Shown here: positions 41,956 to 50,651 of the stretch, piece after piece
Layout of the letters: the number at the start of each line of letters is the position of its first letter
Numbering within the stretch: the stretch's first letter is position 1
Origin: an uncultured Collinsella sp.
Lineage (GTDB): Bacteria > Actinomycetota > Coriobacteriia > Coriobacteriales > Coriobacteriaceae
Length of the DNA: 64,000 bases
NCBI GenBank assembly: GCA_958443265.1
Contig: CAUCKA010000004.1
Span: 124,001-188,000, forward strand
Direction: 5' to 3'
The notes under the pieces: model-generated
Database searches by the model: none
Told to the model about the DNA's origin: nothing
The model's input: only the letters and a program-made list of their open reading frames with translations
Made by a program: the position numbers and the translations under genes

Positions 41956-41984
41956 TTACGATGCGTGCATACGTGTTGTAGAAT
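41956..41984 (+). promoter_or_regulatory. likely infA promoter
   Basis: TTACGA (41956-41961) and TAGAAT (41979-41984) are separated by 17 bp, about 40 bp before the infA start, directly after the inverted repeat that closes the map block. Confidence 0.55.
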
Positions 41985-42023
41985 ACTCAATCGCTGTCGT
42001 TTTCTAGAGAAAGATGATTGCTT

Positions 42024-42242
42024 GTGAAGAAGGAAGACGCAATTGAGCTCGAGGGTACGGTAAAGGAACCGTTGCCCAATGCCATGTTTAAGGTTGAGCT
42101 CGAGAACGGTCATTCGGTTCTGTGCAACATTTCTGGCAAGATCCGAATGAATTACATCCGTATTCTCCCCGGTGACAGGGTTGTCGTGGAGCTTTCCCCG
42201 TACGACCTGACCCGCGGTCGCATCACCTATCGCTACAAATAG
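42024..42242 (+). CDS. infA: translation initiation factor IF-1
   Basis: 72 residues from GTG at 42024, the standard IF-1 length; an in-frame TTG two codons upstream is less likely. KKEDAIELEGTVKEPLPNAM and GDRVVVELSPYDLTRGRI cover the OB-fold. IF-1 binds the 30S A site. Confidence 0.95.
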   Translation: MKKEDAIELEGTVKEPLPNAMFKVELENGHSVLCNISGKIRMNYIRILPGDRVVVELSPYDLTRGRITYRYK

Positions 42243-42392
42243 CGGCACGCATACACGCACTCCATTTCCGGCTGCAGGGTTAGCTCAACCTACGGTCGGA
42301 TTGTGTGTGAAGACCAGCCATAGTTTTAAACGCCTGCGGCTGGGCGAGTAGATAGTAGGGAAGTAGTTTGAGCGCTACCGAAAGGAAGAACG

Positions 42393-42506
42393 ATGAAGGT
42401 ACGTCCTTCGGTCAAGAAGATGTGCGATAAGTGCAAAATCATTAGGCGCCATGGCAAGGTCCTCGTCATTTGCGAGAACCCCCGTCATAAGCAGCGTCAG
42501 GGTTAA
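42393..42506 (+). CDS. rpmJ: ribosomal protein bL36, zinc form
   Basis: 37 codons: MKVRPSVKKMCDKCKIIRRH followed by a segment with ICENPRHKQRQG, giving the C-C-C-H zinc set. AAAGGAAG lies upstream. It is a small 50S subunit protein, normal between infA and rpsM. Confidence 0.96.
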   Translation: MKVRPSVKKMCDKCKIIRRHGKVLVICENPRHKQRQG

Positions 42507-42520
42507 GAGAGGAGACTACG

Positions 42521-42895
42521 TTGGCCCGTATTAATGGTGTCGACCTCCCGCGTGAGAAGCGCGTTGAGATCGGTCTGACCTACATTTACGGCATCGGCCG
42601 CACCACTGCGACGAAGATCTGCGTCGAGTGCAACGTTAACGTGGATACGCGCGTTAAGGACCTCACCGAGGATGAGGTTAACGCCATCCGCGATTATATC
42701 GATAAGAACCAGATCATGGTTGAGGGCGACCTCCGCCGTGAGCGCAACCAGAACGTCAAGCGCCTTATGGACATCGGCTGCAACCGCGGCCTTCGTCACC
42801 GCAAGGGCCTCCCGGTCCGCGGCCAGCGCACCCACACTAACGCTCGTACCCGCAAGGGCCCGAAGCGTCAGATCGGTGCTAAGAAGAAGAAATAA
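42521..42895 (+). CDS. rpsM: ribosomal protein uS13
   Basis: 124 residues from a TTG start behind GAGAGGAG. ARINGVDLPREKRVEIGLTY and RHRKGLPVRGQRTHTNARTR are canonical. It contacts the tRNAs and the 50S subunit from the 30S head. Confidence 0.97.
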   Translation: MARINGVDLPREKRVEIGLTYIYGIGRTTATKICVECNVNVDTRVKDLTEDEVNAIRDYIDKNQIMVEGDLRRERNQNVKRLMDIGCNRGLRHRKGLPVRGQRTHTNARTRKGPKRQIGAKKKK

Positions 42896-42909
42896 GGAGC
42901 GCTAGATAG

Positions 42910-43314
42910 ATGGCTACTGCTAAGAAGAACGTTCGCGCTGCCCGTCTGAAGCGCGCGGACCGTAAGAACATTTCCGTGGGCCAGGCTCACATTCGTTCTA
43001 CGTTCAACAACACGATCGTTTCGATCACCGATCCCCAGGGCAACGTCATTTCCTGGAAGTCGGCTGGCCAGGTGGGCTTCAAGGGCTCCCGTAAGTCCAC
43101 GCCGTTCGCTGCCCAGATGGCTGCCGAGGCTGCTGCCAAGCAGGCCATGGAGCACGGTATGAAGAAGGTTTCCGTCTTCGTCAAGGGCCCCGGCTCCGGT
43201 CGTGAGACCGCCATCCGCTCCCTCCAGGCTGCTGGCCTCGAGGTCTCGAGCATCCAGGACAAGACCCCCATTCCGCACAACGGCTGCCGCCCCAAGAAGC
43301 GTCGCCGCGTGTAA
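42910..43314 (+). CDS. rpsK: ribosomal protein uS11
   Basis: 134 residues. AHIRSTFNNTIVSITDPQGN and the end region PHNGCRPKKRRRV are typical. It is part of the 30S platform. Confidence 0.97.
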   Translation: MATAKKNVRAARLKRADRKNISVGQAHIRSTFNNTIVSITDPQGNVISWKSAGQVGFKGSRKSTPFAAQMAAEAAAKQAMEHGMKKVSVFVKGPGSGRETAIRSLQAAGLEVSSIQDKTPIPHNGCRPKKRRRV

Positions 43315-43333
43315 CTGAAAGGATCGTATCAAT

Positions 43334-43930
43334 ATGGCAATCGACAGGACTCCTGTTCTTAAGCGCTGCCGTCAGCTCGGGATCGATCCCGCTGAGCTCG
43401 GTTACAGCAGCAAGAAGGAATCTATCCGTCAGCCCAAGCGCCGTCGCAAGGAATCTGAGTACGGCATGCAGCTGCGCGAGAAGCAGAAGGTCAAGTTCAT
43501 CTATGGCGTTCTGGAGAAGCAGTTCCACGGCTACTTCAACAAGGCCCGCAAGATGAACGGCGTCACCGGTGAGAACCTCATGATCATCCTTGAGTCTCGC
43601 CTCGACAACGTCGTCTTCCGTCTTGGCTTCGCCCGCACCCGCAAAGAGGCTCGTCAGTCCGTCCGTCACGGTCACTTCACCGTGAACGGCAAGCGTGTGG
43701 ACATCCCGTCCTACCGCGTCAAGGCTGGCGACGTTGTCGCTGTCGGCGAGAAGTTCCGTGACCTCCTCCCCATCAAGGAGGCCCTGATTTCCTCCGAGCG
43801 CTTTGAGGTCCCTGGCTGGCTCGAGGTCGATATCGAGAAGCTGTCTGGTAACGTGCTCGCTCTGCCGACGCGTGAGCAGATCAGCGGTGATATCAACGAG
43901 CAGCTCATCGTCGAGCTCTACTCTAAGTAG
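43334..43930 (+). CDS. rpsD: ribosomal protein uS4, cysteine-poor form
   Basis: 198 residues with the S4 RNA-binding domain near RLDNVVFRLGFARTRKEARQ. The N-terminus has only one Cys (KRCRQLG), so it is the non-zinc form. It nucleates 30S assembly. Confidence 0.96.
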   Translation: MAIDRTPVLKRCRQLGIDPAELGYSSKKESIRQPKRRRKESEYGMQLREKQKVKFIYGVLEKQFHGYFNKARKMNGVTGENLMIILESRLDNVVFRLGFARTRKEARQSVRHGHFTVNGKRVDIPSYRVKAGDVVAVGEKFRDLLPIKEALISSERFEVPGWLEVDIEKLSGNVLALPTREQISGDINEQLIVELYSK

Positions 43931-43962
43931 TCCATCCGGGCTGCTGAGGCTGGAGGTAATAC

Positions 43963-44904
43963 ATGTCAGAATTCATTAGGCCTCAGGTTCAGGTCGAAGA
44001 GATCAACGAGACGTCTGCTCGTGTCTCCGTCGAGCCGCTCGAGCGTGGTTACGGCGATACGCTGGGTAACTCCCTTCGTCGCGTTCTTCTGTCCTCGCTC
44101 GAGGGTGCCGCCGTCGAGGCTATTCAGATCGATGGTGCGCAGCACGAGTTCATGACCATCCCTAACATGGTCGAGGATGTCACCGACATCGTCCTGAATG
44201 TCAAGGGTCTTGTCTTCAGGGCTCTCGGCACGACCGACGAGGCGACCGCCACCATCTCGGTTGACGGCCCCTGCGAGGTCACCGGTGCGGACTTCTTTAT
44301 TCCGTCCGAGTTTGAGCTGGTCAACCCCGAGCAGCACATCGCTACGCTCACCGAGGGTGGCCATCTCACCATGAGCATGCGCATCGGCTATGGCCGCGGC
44401 TATGTCTCTGGCGAGGCCAACAAGCGCGACAACGATCCCATCGGTGTGATCCACGTCGACTCGCTGTACTCGCCGGTTTCCCGTTGCGCCAAGCTCGTTG
44501 AGGCTTGCCGTGTCGGTCAGCACACCGACTACGACCGCCTTGTCCTCGAGATCGAGACCAACGGCTCCATCGCCCCGCGCGACGCCGTGGTCCAGGCTGC
44601 CAATATCATCAATCAGCATATGGCCGCCTTTATGAACCTTGCCGAGACCCCCGAGGTTGAGGAGGAGGCTTCGATCTTCGCTCCCGAGGTCACCAACGAC
44701 AACGCCGAGCTGGACAAGCAGATCGAGGATCTGGACCTTTCCGTCCGTTCTTACAACTGCCTTAAGCGCGCCAGCATTCACTCGGTCCGTCAACTCGTTG
44801 AGTTCTCGGAGAACGATCTGCTCAACATCCGTAACTTCGGTGTTAAGTCGATCGAGGAAGTGAAGGACAAGCTTGAGTCCATGGGCCTGAGCCTGAAGGC
44901 TTAA
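43963..44904 (+). CDS. rpoA: RNA polymerase alpha subunit
   Basis: 313 residues. The N-terminal dimerisation domain carries GYGDTLGNSLRRVLLSSLEG; the C-terminal DNA-binding domain carries LSVRSYNCLKRASIHSVRQL and FGVKSIEEVKDKL. Gene order rpsM-rpsK-rpsD-rpoA-rplQ is the classic alpha operon. Confidence 0.98.
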   Translation: MSEFIRPQVQVEEINETSARVSVEPLERGYGDTLGNSLRRVLLSSLEGAAVEAIQIDGAQHEFMTIPNMVEDVTDIVLNVKGLVFRALGTTDEATATISVDGPCEVTGADFFIPSEFELVNPEQHIATLTEGGHLTMSMRIGYGRGYVSGEANKRDNDPIGVIHVDSLYSPVSRCAKLVEACRVGQHTDYDRLVLEIETNGSIAPRDAVVQAANIINQHMAAFMNLAETPEVEEEASIFAPEVTNDNAELDKQIEDLDLSVRSYNCLKRASIHSVRQLVEFSENDLLNIRNFGVKSIEEVKDKLESMGLSLKA

Positions 44905-44934
44905 TGCTTCGCATATTTGAGGAGAAACTAGACC

Positions 44935-45417
44935 ATGCGTCACAACGTTAAGAAGGGCCTGAAGCTCGGCACCGATGCGAGCCACACCAAGGCCATGAAG
45001 AAGAGCCTTGCTAAGGCCCTCTTCGAGAACGACCGCATCAAGACCACCGAGACCCGCGCTAAGGCCCTGCGTTCGATCGTCGATCCGATCATCACTTGGG
45101 CCAAGAAGGGCGACCTGCACTCTCGTCGTCTGGCTATCGCCAAGCTCGGCGATAAGCAGCTCGTTGCCGAGATCTTCGACAAGGCTGCCCAGGGCATGTG
45201 GCAGGACCGCAACGGCGGTTACACCCGCATCATGAAGCTCGGTAACCGCAAGGGCGACAATGCTCCCATCGTTATCATGGAGCTCGTCACCGAGCCTTGC
45301 ACGCCTAAGGCCAAGAAGGCTGCTCCGGCCCCCAAGAAGGCCGCTGCTCCCAAGAAGGTCGAGGCTGTCGAGGAGACTGCTGCCGAGGAGGCTCCTGCTG
45401 AGGAGACCGCTGAGTAG
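44935..45417 (+). CDS. rplQ: ribosomal protein bL17 with acidic Lys/Ala-rich tail
   Basis: 160 residues. The core (MRHNVKKGLKLGTDASHTKA, then GNRKGDNAPIVIMELV) is normal L17 of about 120 residues. An extra tail of about 40 residues rich in Lys/Ala/Pro, then Glu/Ala, follows; such tails occur in several actinobacteria. A strong terminator lies directly downstream. Confidence 0.96.
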   Translation: MRHNVKKGLKLGTDASHTKAMKKSLAKALFENDRIKTTETRAKALRSIVDPIITWAKKGDLHSRRLAIAKLGDKQLVAEIFDKAAQGMWQDRNGGYTRIMKLGNRKGDNAPIVIMELVTEPCTPKAKKAAPAPKKAAAPKKVEAVEETAAEEAPAEETAE

Positions 45418-45443
45418 ACATTCCGTCTGCATAGGCTATATTC

Positions 45444-45474
45444 GAGGGGTACGTTCGCGTACCCCTCTTTTTTT
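45444..45474 (+). terminator. intrinsic terminator after rplQ
   Basis: Stem GAGGGGTACG / CGTACCCCTC with a TTCG tetraloop, followed by seven T residues. Confidence 0.95.
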
Positions 45475-45509
45475 GTCGCGATACCGTTGCTTGTTTGTTG
45501 GGAGCGTCC

Positions 45510-46334
45510 ATGACTGCGCCGTCTGATTTCAATTCGATTTCCGAGCTTGACGCCACACTCGTATTTCGTGTGGCCTATGATGGCTCGTCGTATAGCGGAT
45601 TTGCCGAGCAGCCGAGACAGACGACGGTTGCTGGTGAGCTACGTCGAGCCATCGAGACGCTGCTTCGCCGCCCGATCGATCTGACGTGCGCGGGGCGTAC
45701 CGATGCCGGCGTGCATGCCGTGGCTCAGTACATCAGCGTGCCCGTTACGGACGCTGAGCTCGCTTGTACGCGCCGTAGGTGGCTGCGGGCCATGGATGCC
45801 CTGCTGCCCAAAGATATCGCCATTAACGAGGTCTACAGGGCCCGTAAAGGCTTTTCTGCACGCTTTGACGCGCATTCCCGTACGTATACATACCGTATTG
45901 CCGATCGCGATGCGCGCCCCGTGCTGTCCCGCGGTGCCGTGTGGTGGCATCGCTATCCCTTGGATGTTGAGGCTATGTCTTCTGCCTGCCCCGCGCTGCT
46001 GGGCGAGCAGGACTTTAAAAGCTTTTGCAAGGTTGCCTCGGCCGTTGGCAAGCCCACGCATCGCTGCGTGATGCGTGCCGAATTTGGCCATGAGGTTGCG
46101 TTTGGCGAGGACATCCTGACGTTTACCATCGAGGGCAATGCGTTTCTGCATTCGATGGTCCGTACGATCGTGGGCACGCTTGTCGAGATTGGCATGCATC
46201 GCCGTGAACCCGAGTGGATGCGCGAGGTTATCGATGCTTGCGACCGTACCGCTGCGGGCCCCACGGCTCCTGCCTGCGGCCTTACGTTTATGGGTGTGGA
46301 TTACGGCCCCGACGAGCTTGTCGTTCTCGACTAG
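45510..46334 (+). CDS. truA: tRNA pseudouridine(38-40) synthase TruA
   Basis: 274 residues from the ATG at 45510 (GGGAG upstream). FRVAYDGSSYSGFAEQPRQ and the catalytic LTCAGRTDAGVHAVAQ motif (Asp) are present, with GNAFLHSMVRTIVGTLVEIG near the C-terminus. It modifies U38-U40 in tRNA anticodon arms. Commonly follows rplQ in Gram-positives. Confidence 0.96.
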   Translation: MTAPSDFNSISELDATLVFRVAYDGSSYSGFAEQPRQTTVAGELRRAIETLLRRPIDLTCAGRTDAGVHAVAQYISVPVTDAELACTRRRWLRAMDALLPKDIAINEVYRARKGFSARFDAHSRTYTYRIADRDARPVLSRGAVWWHRYPLDVEAMSSACPALLGEQDFKSFCKVASAVGKPTHRCVMRAEFGHEVAFGEDILTFTIEGNAFLHSMVRTIVGTLVEIGMHRREPEWMREVIDACDRTAAGPTAPACGLTFMGVDYGPDELVVLD

Positions 46335-46385
46335 GGGAGTGCTCGGCGCGTCTGTGCCTTGCACATACTATGTGTGAGCTGCGCG

Positions 46386-46420
46386 TGTGCAACATCTGTT
46401 CTTGGCGTGCAACATGTTAG
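46386..46420 (+). promoter_or_regulatory. two GTGCAACAT direct repeats before glycosyltransferase gene
   Basis: GTGCAACATCTGTT and GTGCAACATGTTAG start 21 bp apart, about two helical turns, in the truA-glycosyltransferase gap. AACATGTT in the second is self-complementary. They may be an operator pair. Confidence 0.35.
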
Positions 46421-46486
46421 GCGGCTCGTTGCTTTTATAGCTCGGGTGTACCATGAACGACAGTTTGATTTGGTGCTATCGAGAGG

Positions 46487-47536
46487 ATGGAAAACTTGGT
46501 TCGACGTTGTTCGCATCCGCGACTTTCGGTGATCCTTGTGGTAGAAGGTTCGCCCAGCTATGCGATGCGTGCGCTCGAGAGTATCCAGAACCAAGACCTC
46601 TATGATTTGCAGATTGTCGTTGTCTGCCGCGATGCTGCGCCCGGTGTGCGCCATTCGCTTCAAGTTGCTGCCGACAGGGACATCCATATTGATTTGATTG
46701 ACGTCGAGGACGCGAAGCGCGGCGCTTGTCTTCGTGCCGGTTTTGATGCCTCGCGCGGCTCTCAAATCATCGCCATGAACGCCGATGAGTGGTTTGCTCC
46801 GCAGTCCCTTTCCAAGATGGTCGATATCGCGTGCGATACTGCGGCAGACATAGTGTTCCCCACGGTGTCGCTCGACCGCTATGATGCACATCGAGAGCGC
46901 CATTCGCGTGTCTTGGATGCTGCCTCTATTGTCATTGAAGACAAGTCTTCGATGGTGGCCGGGCTGCCTCAGTTGATTTTAGGCGGCTTGGTTGCTCAAG
47001 TCTCTGGCGTGATGTACAGCCGTCCACTGTTTGAGGCATGTCTTTTGTGCGATAAGACGTTTCGCACGGTTGGGTTTATGGCGTGCGCGCTCTCGCAGGC
47101 ACAGCGCGTCTCCGGATGCGGCGACGTTTGTTTCCACGCGGCGGCGCCTAAGCTTACAGATGCCTTTGATCCCACCATGTATGCCAAGGTATCCGATGAC
47201 ACCCGGGCGCTCGACGAGCTTGCGGACTCACTCTCGGAAGCAGATAGCGGTGGTCGGCTCAAGCTGGCAAGCCAAAAGTTCTACTTTGCCGGACTGGTCG
47301 CCTGCATCGAGAATTTGTGTCTGAGCCCGCATGGAGTGTCGTCAATCGAGCGTTCCGCCCGCATGCGTGATATGCTCGAGGCGCCTCGAACCCGTCAGAT
47401 GGTCGCCGCGCTCAAGGACAACCATCGGGGACTGGGCCTGTTGTTTGGGCCGATCGCCAGCGCTAAGCCCGCGCGCTGCGTGATGTGTACGCATCTGGCA
47501 GCTTTTCTTAACCGGACGGGCGCAAAAACCGCCTAA
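46487..47536 (+). CDS. family 2-like glycosyltransferase
   Basis: 349 residues. The GT-A nucleotide-binding start is LSVILVVEGSPSYAMRALES, followed by QNQDLYDLQIVVVCRD and the acidic motif IAMNADEWFAP (about residues 90-100) where GT2 enzymes have DxD. The remaining 230 residues do not match a known subfamily by eye and lack clear membrane segments. A sugar-transfer role on cell-surface glycans is plausible, but the acceptor is unknown and the acidic motif departs from the usual DxD, so activity is not certain. Confidence 0.65.
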   Translation: MENLVRRCSHPRLSVILVVEGSPSYAMRALESIQNQDLYDLQIVVVCRDAAPGVRHSLQVAADRDIHIDLIDVEDAKRGACLRAGFDASRGSQIIAMNADEWFAPQSLSKMVDIACDTAADIVFPTVSLDRYDAHRERHSRVLDAASIVIEDKSSMVAGLPQLILGGLVAQVSGVMYSRPLFEACLLCDKTFRTVGFMACALSQAQRVSGCGDVCFHAAAPKLTDAFDPTMYAKVSDDTRALDELADSLSEADSGGRLKLASQKFYFAGLVACIENLCLSPHGVSSIERSARMRDMLEAPRTRQMVAALKDNHRGLGLLFGPIASAKPARCVMCTHLAAFLNRTGAKTA

Positions 47537-47668
47537 ACGGCTCATTACGAAACAAACTTGCATAGAATTGTTTCGAAATGCGTTCTTATACACAAAAGCC
47601 TTCAAATAGCGTTAAACTATTCAATCACTGATTGATTGTCTCCGCCATCTTTTGGAGAGAGGGTTTGT

Positions 47669-48106
47669 ATGGCTAAAAAACGCAATGGGCGCCAGGATGC
47701 CATTAGAGATATTGTGCGCAATAAGGATGTCCGCACGCAGCGCGTGCTGGTTGATGAGCTCCGTGCTATGGGCTTTGATTGCACGCAGGCGACTGTCTCT
47801 CGCGATATTGCCGACATGGGGCTGCGTAAGCTCCCTGAGGGCATCTATGTTCTGGCAGAGGACTTGCACCTGCAGCGTATGGTTTCCGAGCTCGTAACGG
47901 GCGTTCTGCGTACCGATAATCTGGTTATGATCAAGGCTCAGCCTGGCACGGCTTCCGGCATCGCCGCCGCCGTTGATGCGGCAGAGTTGCCCGATGTGCT
48001 TGGCTCGCTTGCCGGCAACGATACGATTTTGGTTATTGCCCAGACGGCCGAGGACGGCGAGCGTCTCGAGGCGCTGATCAATAAGTTGAGCAATTCTCGC
48101 AAGTAG
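47669..48106 (+). CDS. argR: ArgR family arginine repressor
   Basis: 145 residues from the ATG at 47669 (GGAGAGAGGG upstream). The N-terminal winged helix includes the segment ELRAMGFDCTQATVSRDIAD; the C-terminal hexamerisation and arginine-binding part has GTASGIAAAVDAAELPDVLG and GNDTILVIAQT. ArgR controls arginine synthesis or catabolism with arginine as cofactor. An inverted repeat CGAAACAA / TTGTTTCG (47548-47555, 47568-47575) lies upstream. No arg genes adjoin it. Confidence 0.94.
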   Translation: MAKKRNGRQDAIRDIVRNKDVRTQRVLVDELRAMGFDCTQATVSRDIADMGLRKLPEGIYVLAEDLHLQRMVSELVTGVLRTDNLVMIKAQPGTASGIAAAVDAAELPDVLGSLAGNDTILVIAQTAEDGERLEALINKLSNSRK

Positions 48107-48156
48107 GTGTGCGGGTCGTGCGCTCGGCATTGTGTGCGCTGACATAGTGGCTTGTA

Positions 48157-48188
48157 AGGGGTATCGACGTTGGTCGGTACCTCTTTTT
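48157..48188 (+). terminator. intrinsic terminator after argR
   Basis: Imperfect stem AGGGGTATCGAC / GTCGGTACCTCT followed by TTTTTG. Confidence 0.7.
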
Positions 48189-48231
48189 GTTTGCCGGTAT
48201 AAAGACCGCCCACCAGGTCGCTTCAAACTAA

Positions 48232-48268
48232 AAGGCCCCGAGCAGTTCAATAAGCTGCTCGGGGCCTT
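48232..48268. terminator. terminator after class A PBP gene
   Basis: Perfect 14-bp stem AAGGCCCCGAGCAG / CTGCTCGGGGCCTT with a 9-base loop. On the minus strand it ends the PBP gene, whose stop is 23 bp away. Confidence 0.85.
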
Positions 48269-48290
48269 GTTGGCTTTAGTCGCGTACTTC

Positions 48291-50489
48291 TTAGCCGACC
48301 GTATCGTCAGGCGTGGGCGAGGGGTCGGGAGTGGGCGTAGGCGTAGGCGTGCCGCCATCGCCGCCGGTCGAACCACCAGTGGAGCCGCCCGTCGAGCCAC
48401 CGGTCGTACCGGTGCCGCCGGTGGTGTCGCCGCCCGTGGTCTCGGTGGTCGTGGTCGTCGTGGTAGTCGTTGTGGTGGTTTCCTCTTCCTCTTCCTCTTC
48501 GTCCTTGTCCTTGTCGTCGTTCTCCGACTTCTTGGTGTTGTTGGTGCCGTAGAACTTCCAGACGCTGTTGTTCTTGTAGGTGGGCGCCGTTCCGGTCGCA
48601 AACTCCTCGCGCTCGGTACCGGTCAGAACGGTGTTCATAAACCGCTTAAAGACAGGCAGGTTGGTGCTGTCTCCCAGCAGGTCCGTGCCGTACTTTTGGA
48701 TGGGGATCTCGCCCGCGGAATAGCCGGTCCACAGGGCGCACGCCAGCTGCGGGGTATAGCCGCAGAACCACAGGTTGGTGGTGTTGTCGGTGGTGCCCGT
48801 CTTGCCGGCATAGGGCTGGTTGACACTCAGGGCGCCGGCAGCACCCGTACCGCTGCCCTTCATGACGCCGGACAGAACATCGGTGACCGCGGCGGCCTCG
48901 CCCTCGGTAAGCACCTGTGAGGGATTGTCGGTGTGCTGGTACAGCACCGAACCGGTACGAGAGTCAATCTCGGTGATGGCGATCGGCTGGCGATAGTAGC
49001 CGCCGTTGGCAAACGTCGCGTAGGCGGCGGCCATCTCGAGCGGCGAGATCGAGCCGGTGCCGAGGGTCATGACGGGAACGTCCTCGATGTTGTCCTTGGC
49101 GGGGTCGATGCCGAGCTTTTTGACGAGCGAGATGATCTTGCTGTTGCCGACGGCTTCCGCCACCTGGATGTAGCCGGTGTTGGAGGAGTATGCCGTCGCC
49201 TGCTTAAGCGTGATGTTGCCATAGCTCTGGTTGGCGTAGTTTTGTACCTCGGTTGTGGTGCCCTTGGCCTTGAGCGGCGAGTTGCAGTTGAGGGTGACGT
49301 TGGGGTTCATGCCGTTTTGGATGGCAGTTGCCAGCGTAAAGGCCTTAAAGGTGGAGCCGACGGGACGCTTGGCCGTGGCATGGTTTACGTGGTTCTCGTC
49401 GGCGTTGTAGTCGTAGCCGCCCACCATGCACTTGATGTAGCCGGTCTTGGGGTCGACGACGACCATGCCCATGTCCAGGCCGTCAAGCGAGAGCGTGTCG
49501 AGCTGCTCGCGGACGGCATTCTCTGCCACCTGCTGCATCGTGGGGTCGATGGTGGTCTTGACGGTCAGGCCGCCCTTAAAGAGCACGTCGGTCGAGAACT
49601 CCTGCTCCAGTAGCTGCTTGACGTAGGAGACAAAGTAGGGCTGCGAGTATACGTCGACGCCGCTGCCCGAGATTTCGGTCACGTTGAGGGTGATGGGCTC
49701 GGCCTGTGCGGCATCGTGCTCCTCCTGGGTGATGTGGCCCAGGCGCAGCATGTTGTCGAGAACCTTGTTGCGGCGAGACAGTGCCAGATCGGGGTTGACC
49801 GTGGGGTCGTACTGCGAAGGCGAGTTGGGAAGGCCGATGAGCAGCGCGGCCTCGCTGAGGGTGAGGTCGGCGGCGCTCTTGGACAGATAGGTCTCGGCTG
49901 CGGCCTCGATGCCGTAGGCGCCGTGGCCGTAATAGATGGTGTTGAGGTACATCATGAGGATCTCGTCTTTGGAGTACATGTCCTCCATCTTGATGGCGAT
50001 GTAGGCCTCGCGCACCTTACGCTCAATGGTCGAGTCGAACTGCTCCTCCTGCAGGATGGTGTTGCGCACAAGCTGCTGGGTGATAGTCGAGGCGCCTTCG
50101 TGCCCGCCACCGAGGGTTGCCACCGCAGCACGCGCGATACCCCACAGGTCGATACCGCCGTGCTCGTAGAAGCGCTCGTCCTCGACGTCAACGGTGCCCT
50201 GCAGCACGTAGGGGGAGACCTCGTCCTTGGTGATAGACTTGCGGTTTTGCGTGTAGAAGCTCGCGATCTTGTTGCCGTTGCAGTCGACGATCTCGGTGGG
50301 CTCGCTCACCAGATACGCGTTGGCGTCGGTGTAGTCGGGCAGATCGGACAGCCAGCGGTTGACGTTGCCGACCATGCCGATGCCAAATGCCACGCCCGCA
50401 ATCAGCAGAAAGCCCAAAAACGAGAGCAGGATTATGGGCAGAGCATGCGTCTTTGAACGGCTGCGTCCCTGTCGTTGGCGAGGACCCAT
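48291..50489 (-). CDS. class A penicillin-binding protein (transglycosylase/transpeptidase)
   Basis: 732 residues from the ATG at 50489, selected by GGAGGT upstream. A basic cytoplasmic start is followed by one membrane helix (IILLSFLGFLLIAGVAFGIG, about 20-40). The GT51 glycosyltransferase domain has VEDERFYEHGGID, GASTITQQLVRN and a catalytic Glu. The transpeptidase has GSTFKAF (active Ser), SSNTGY and KTGTT. It ends in an extracellular tail of about 100 residues: acidic, then twelve threonines, GGSTGGSTGG repeats and PTPTPTPDP, like the disordered tails of some actinobacterial PBPs. It polymerises and cross-links peptidoglycan. Confidence 0.95.
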   Translation of the reverse strand: MGPRQRQGRSRSKTHALPIILLSFLGFLLIAGVAFGIGMVGNVNRWLSDLPDYTDANAYLVSEPTEIVDCNGNKIASFYTQNRKSITKDEVSPYVLQGTVDVEDERFYEHGGIDLWGIARAAVATLGGGHEGASTITQQLVRNTILQEEQFDSTIERKVREAYIAIKMEDMYSKDEILMMYLNTIYYGHGAYGIEAAAETYLSKSAADLTLSEAALLIGLPNSPSQYDPTVNPDLALSRRNKVLDNMLRLGHITQEEHDAAQAEPITLNVTEISGSGVDVYSQPYFVSYVKQLLEQEFSTDVLFKGGLTVKTTIDPTMQQVAENAVREQLDTLSLDGLDMGMVVVDPKTGYIKCMVGGYDYNADENHVNHATAKRPVGSTFKAFTLATAIQNGMNPNVTLNCNSPLKAKGTTTEVQNYANQSYGNITLKQATAYSSNTGYIQVAEAVGNSKIISLVKKLGIDPAKDNIEDVPVMTLGTGSISPLEMAAAYATFANGGYYRQPIAITEIDSRTGSVLYQHTDNPSQVLTEGEAAAVTDVLSGVMKGSGTGAAGALSVNQPYAGKTGTTDNTTNLWFCGYTPQLACALWTGYSAGEIPIQKYGTDLLGDSTNLPVFKRFMNTVLTGTEREEFATGTAPTYKNNSVWKFYGTNNTKKSENDDKDKDEEEEEEETTTTTTTTTTTTETTGGDTTGGTGTTGGSTGGSTGGSTGGDGGTPTPTPTPDPSPTPDDTVG

Positions 50490-50651
50490 ATATTGACCTC
50501 CAGGTATGTCGTGCCGGACGGTGGATGTGCCGTCGGGGCAGGATGGACATAAGTTATTACACGATAAACCAAACGGGGCGCGCGAGGCCTCGTGTATGCT
50601 GGAAGACGGCATTTTTCAGAGTGAATGCATACCTTGGTAAGGAGTTTGTCG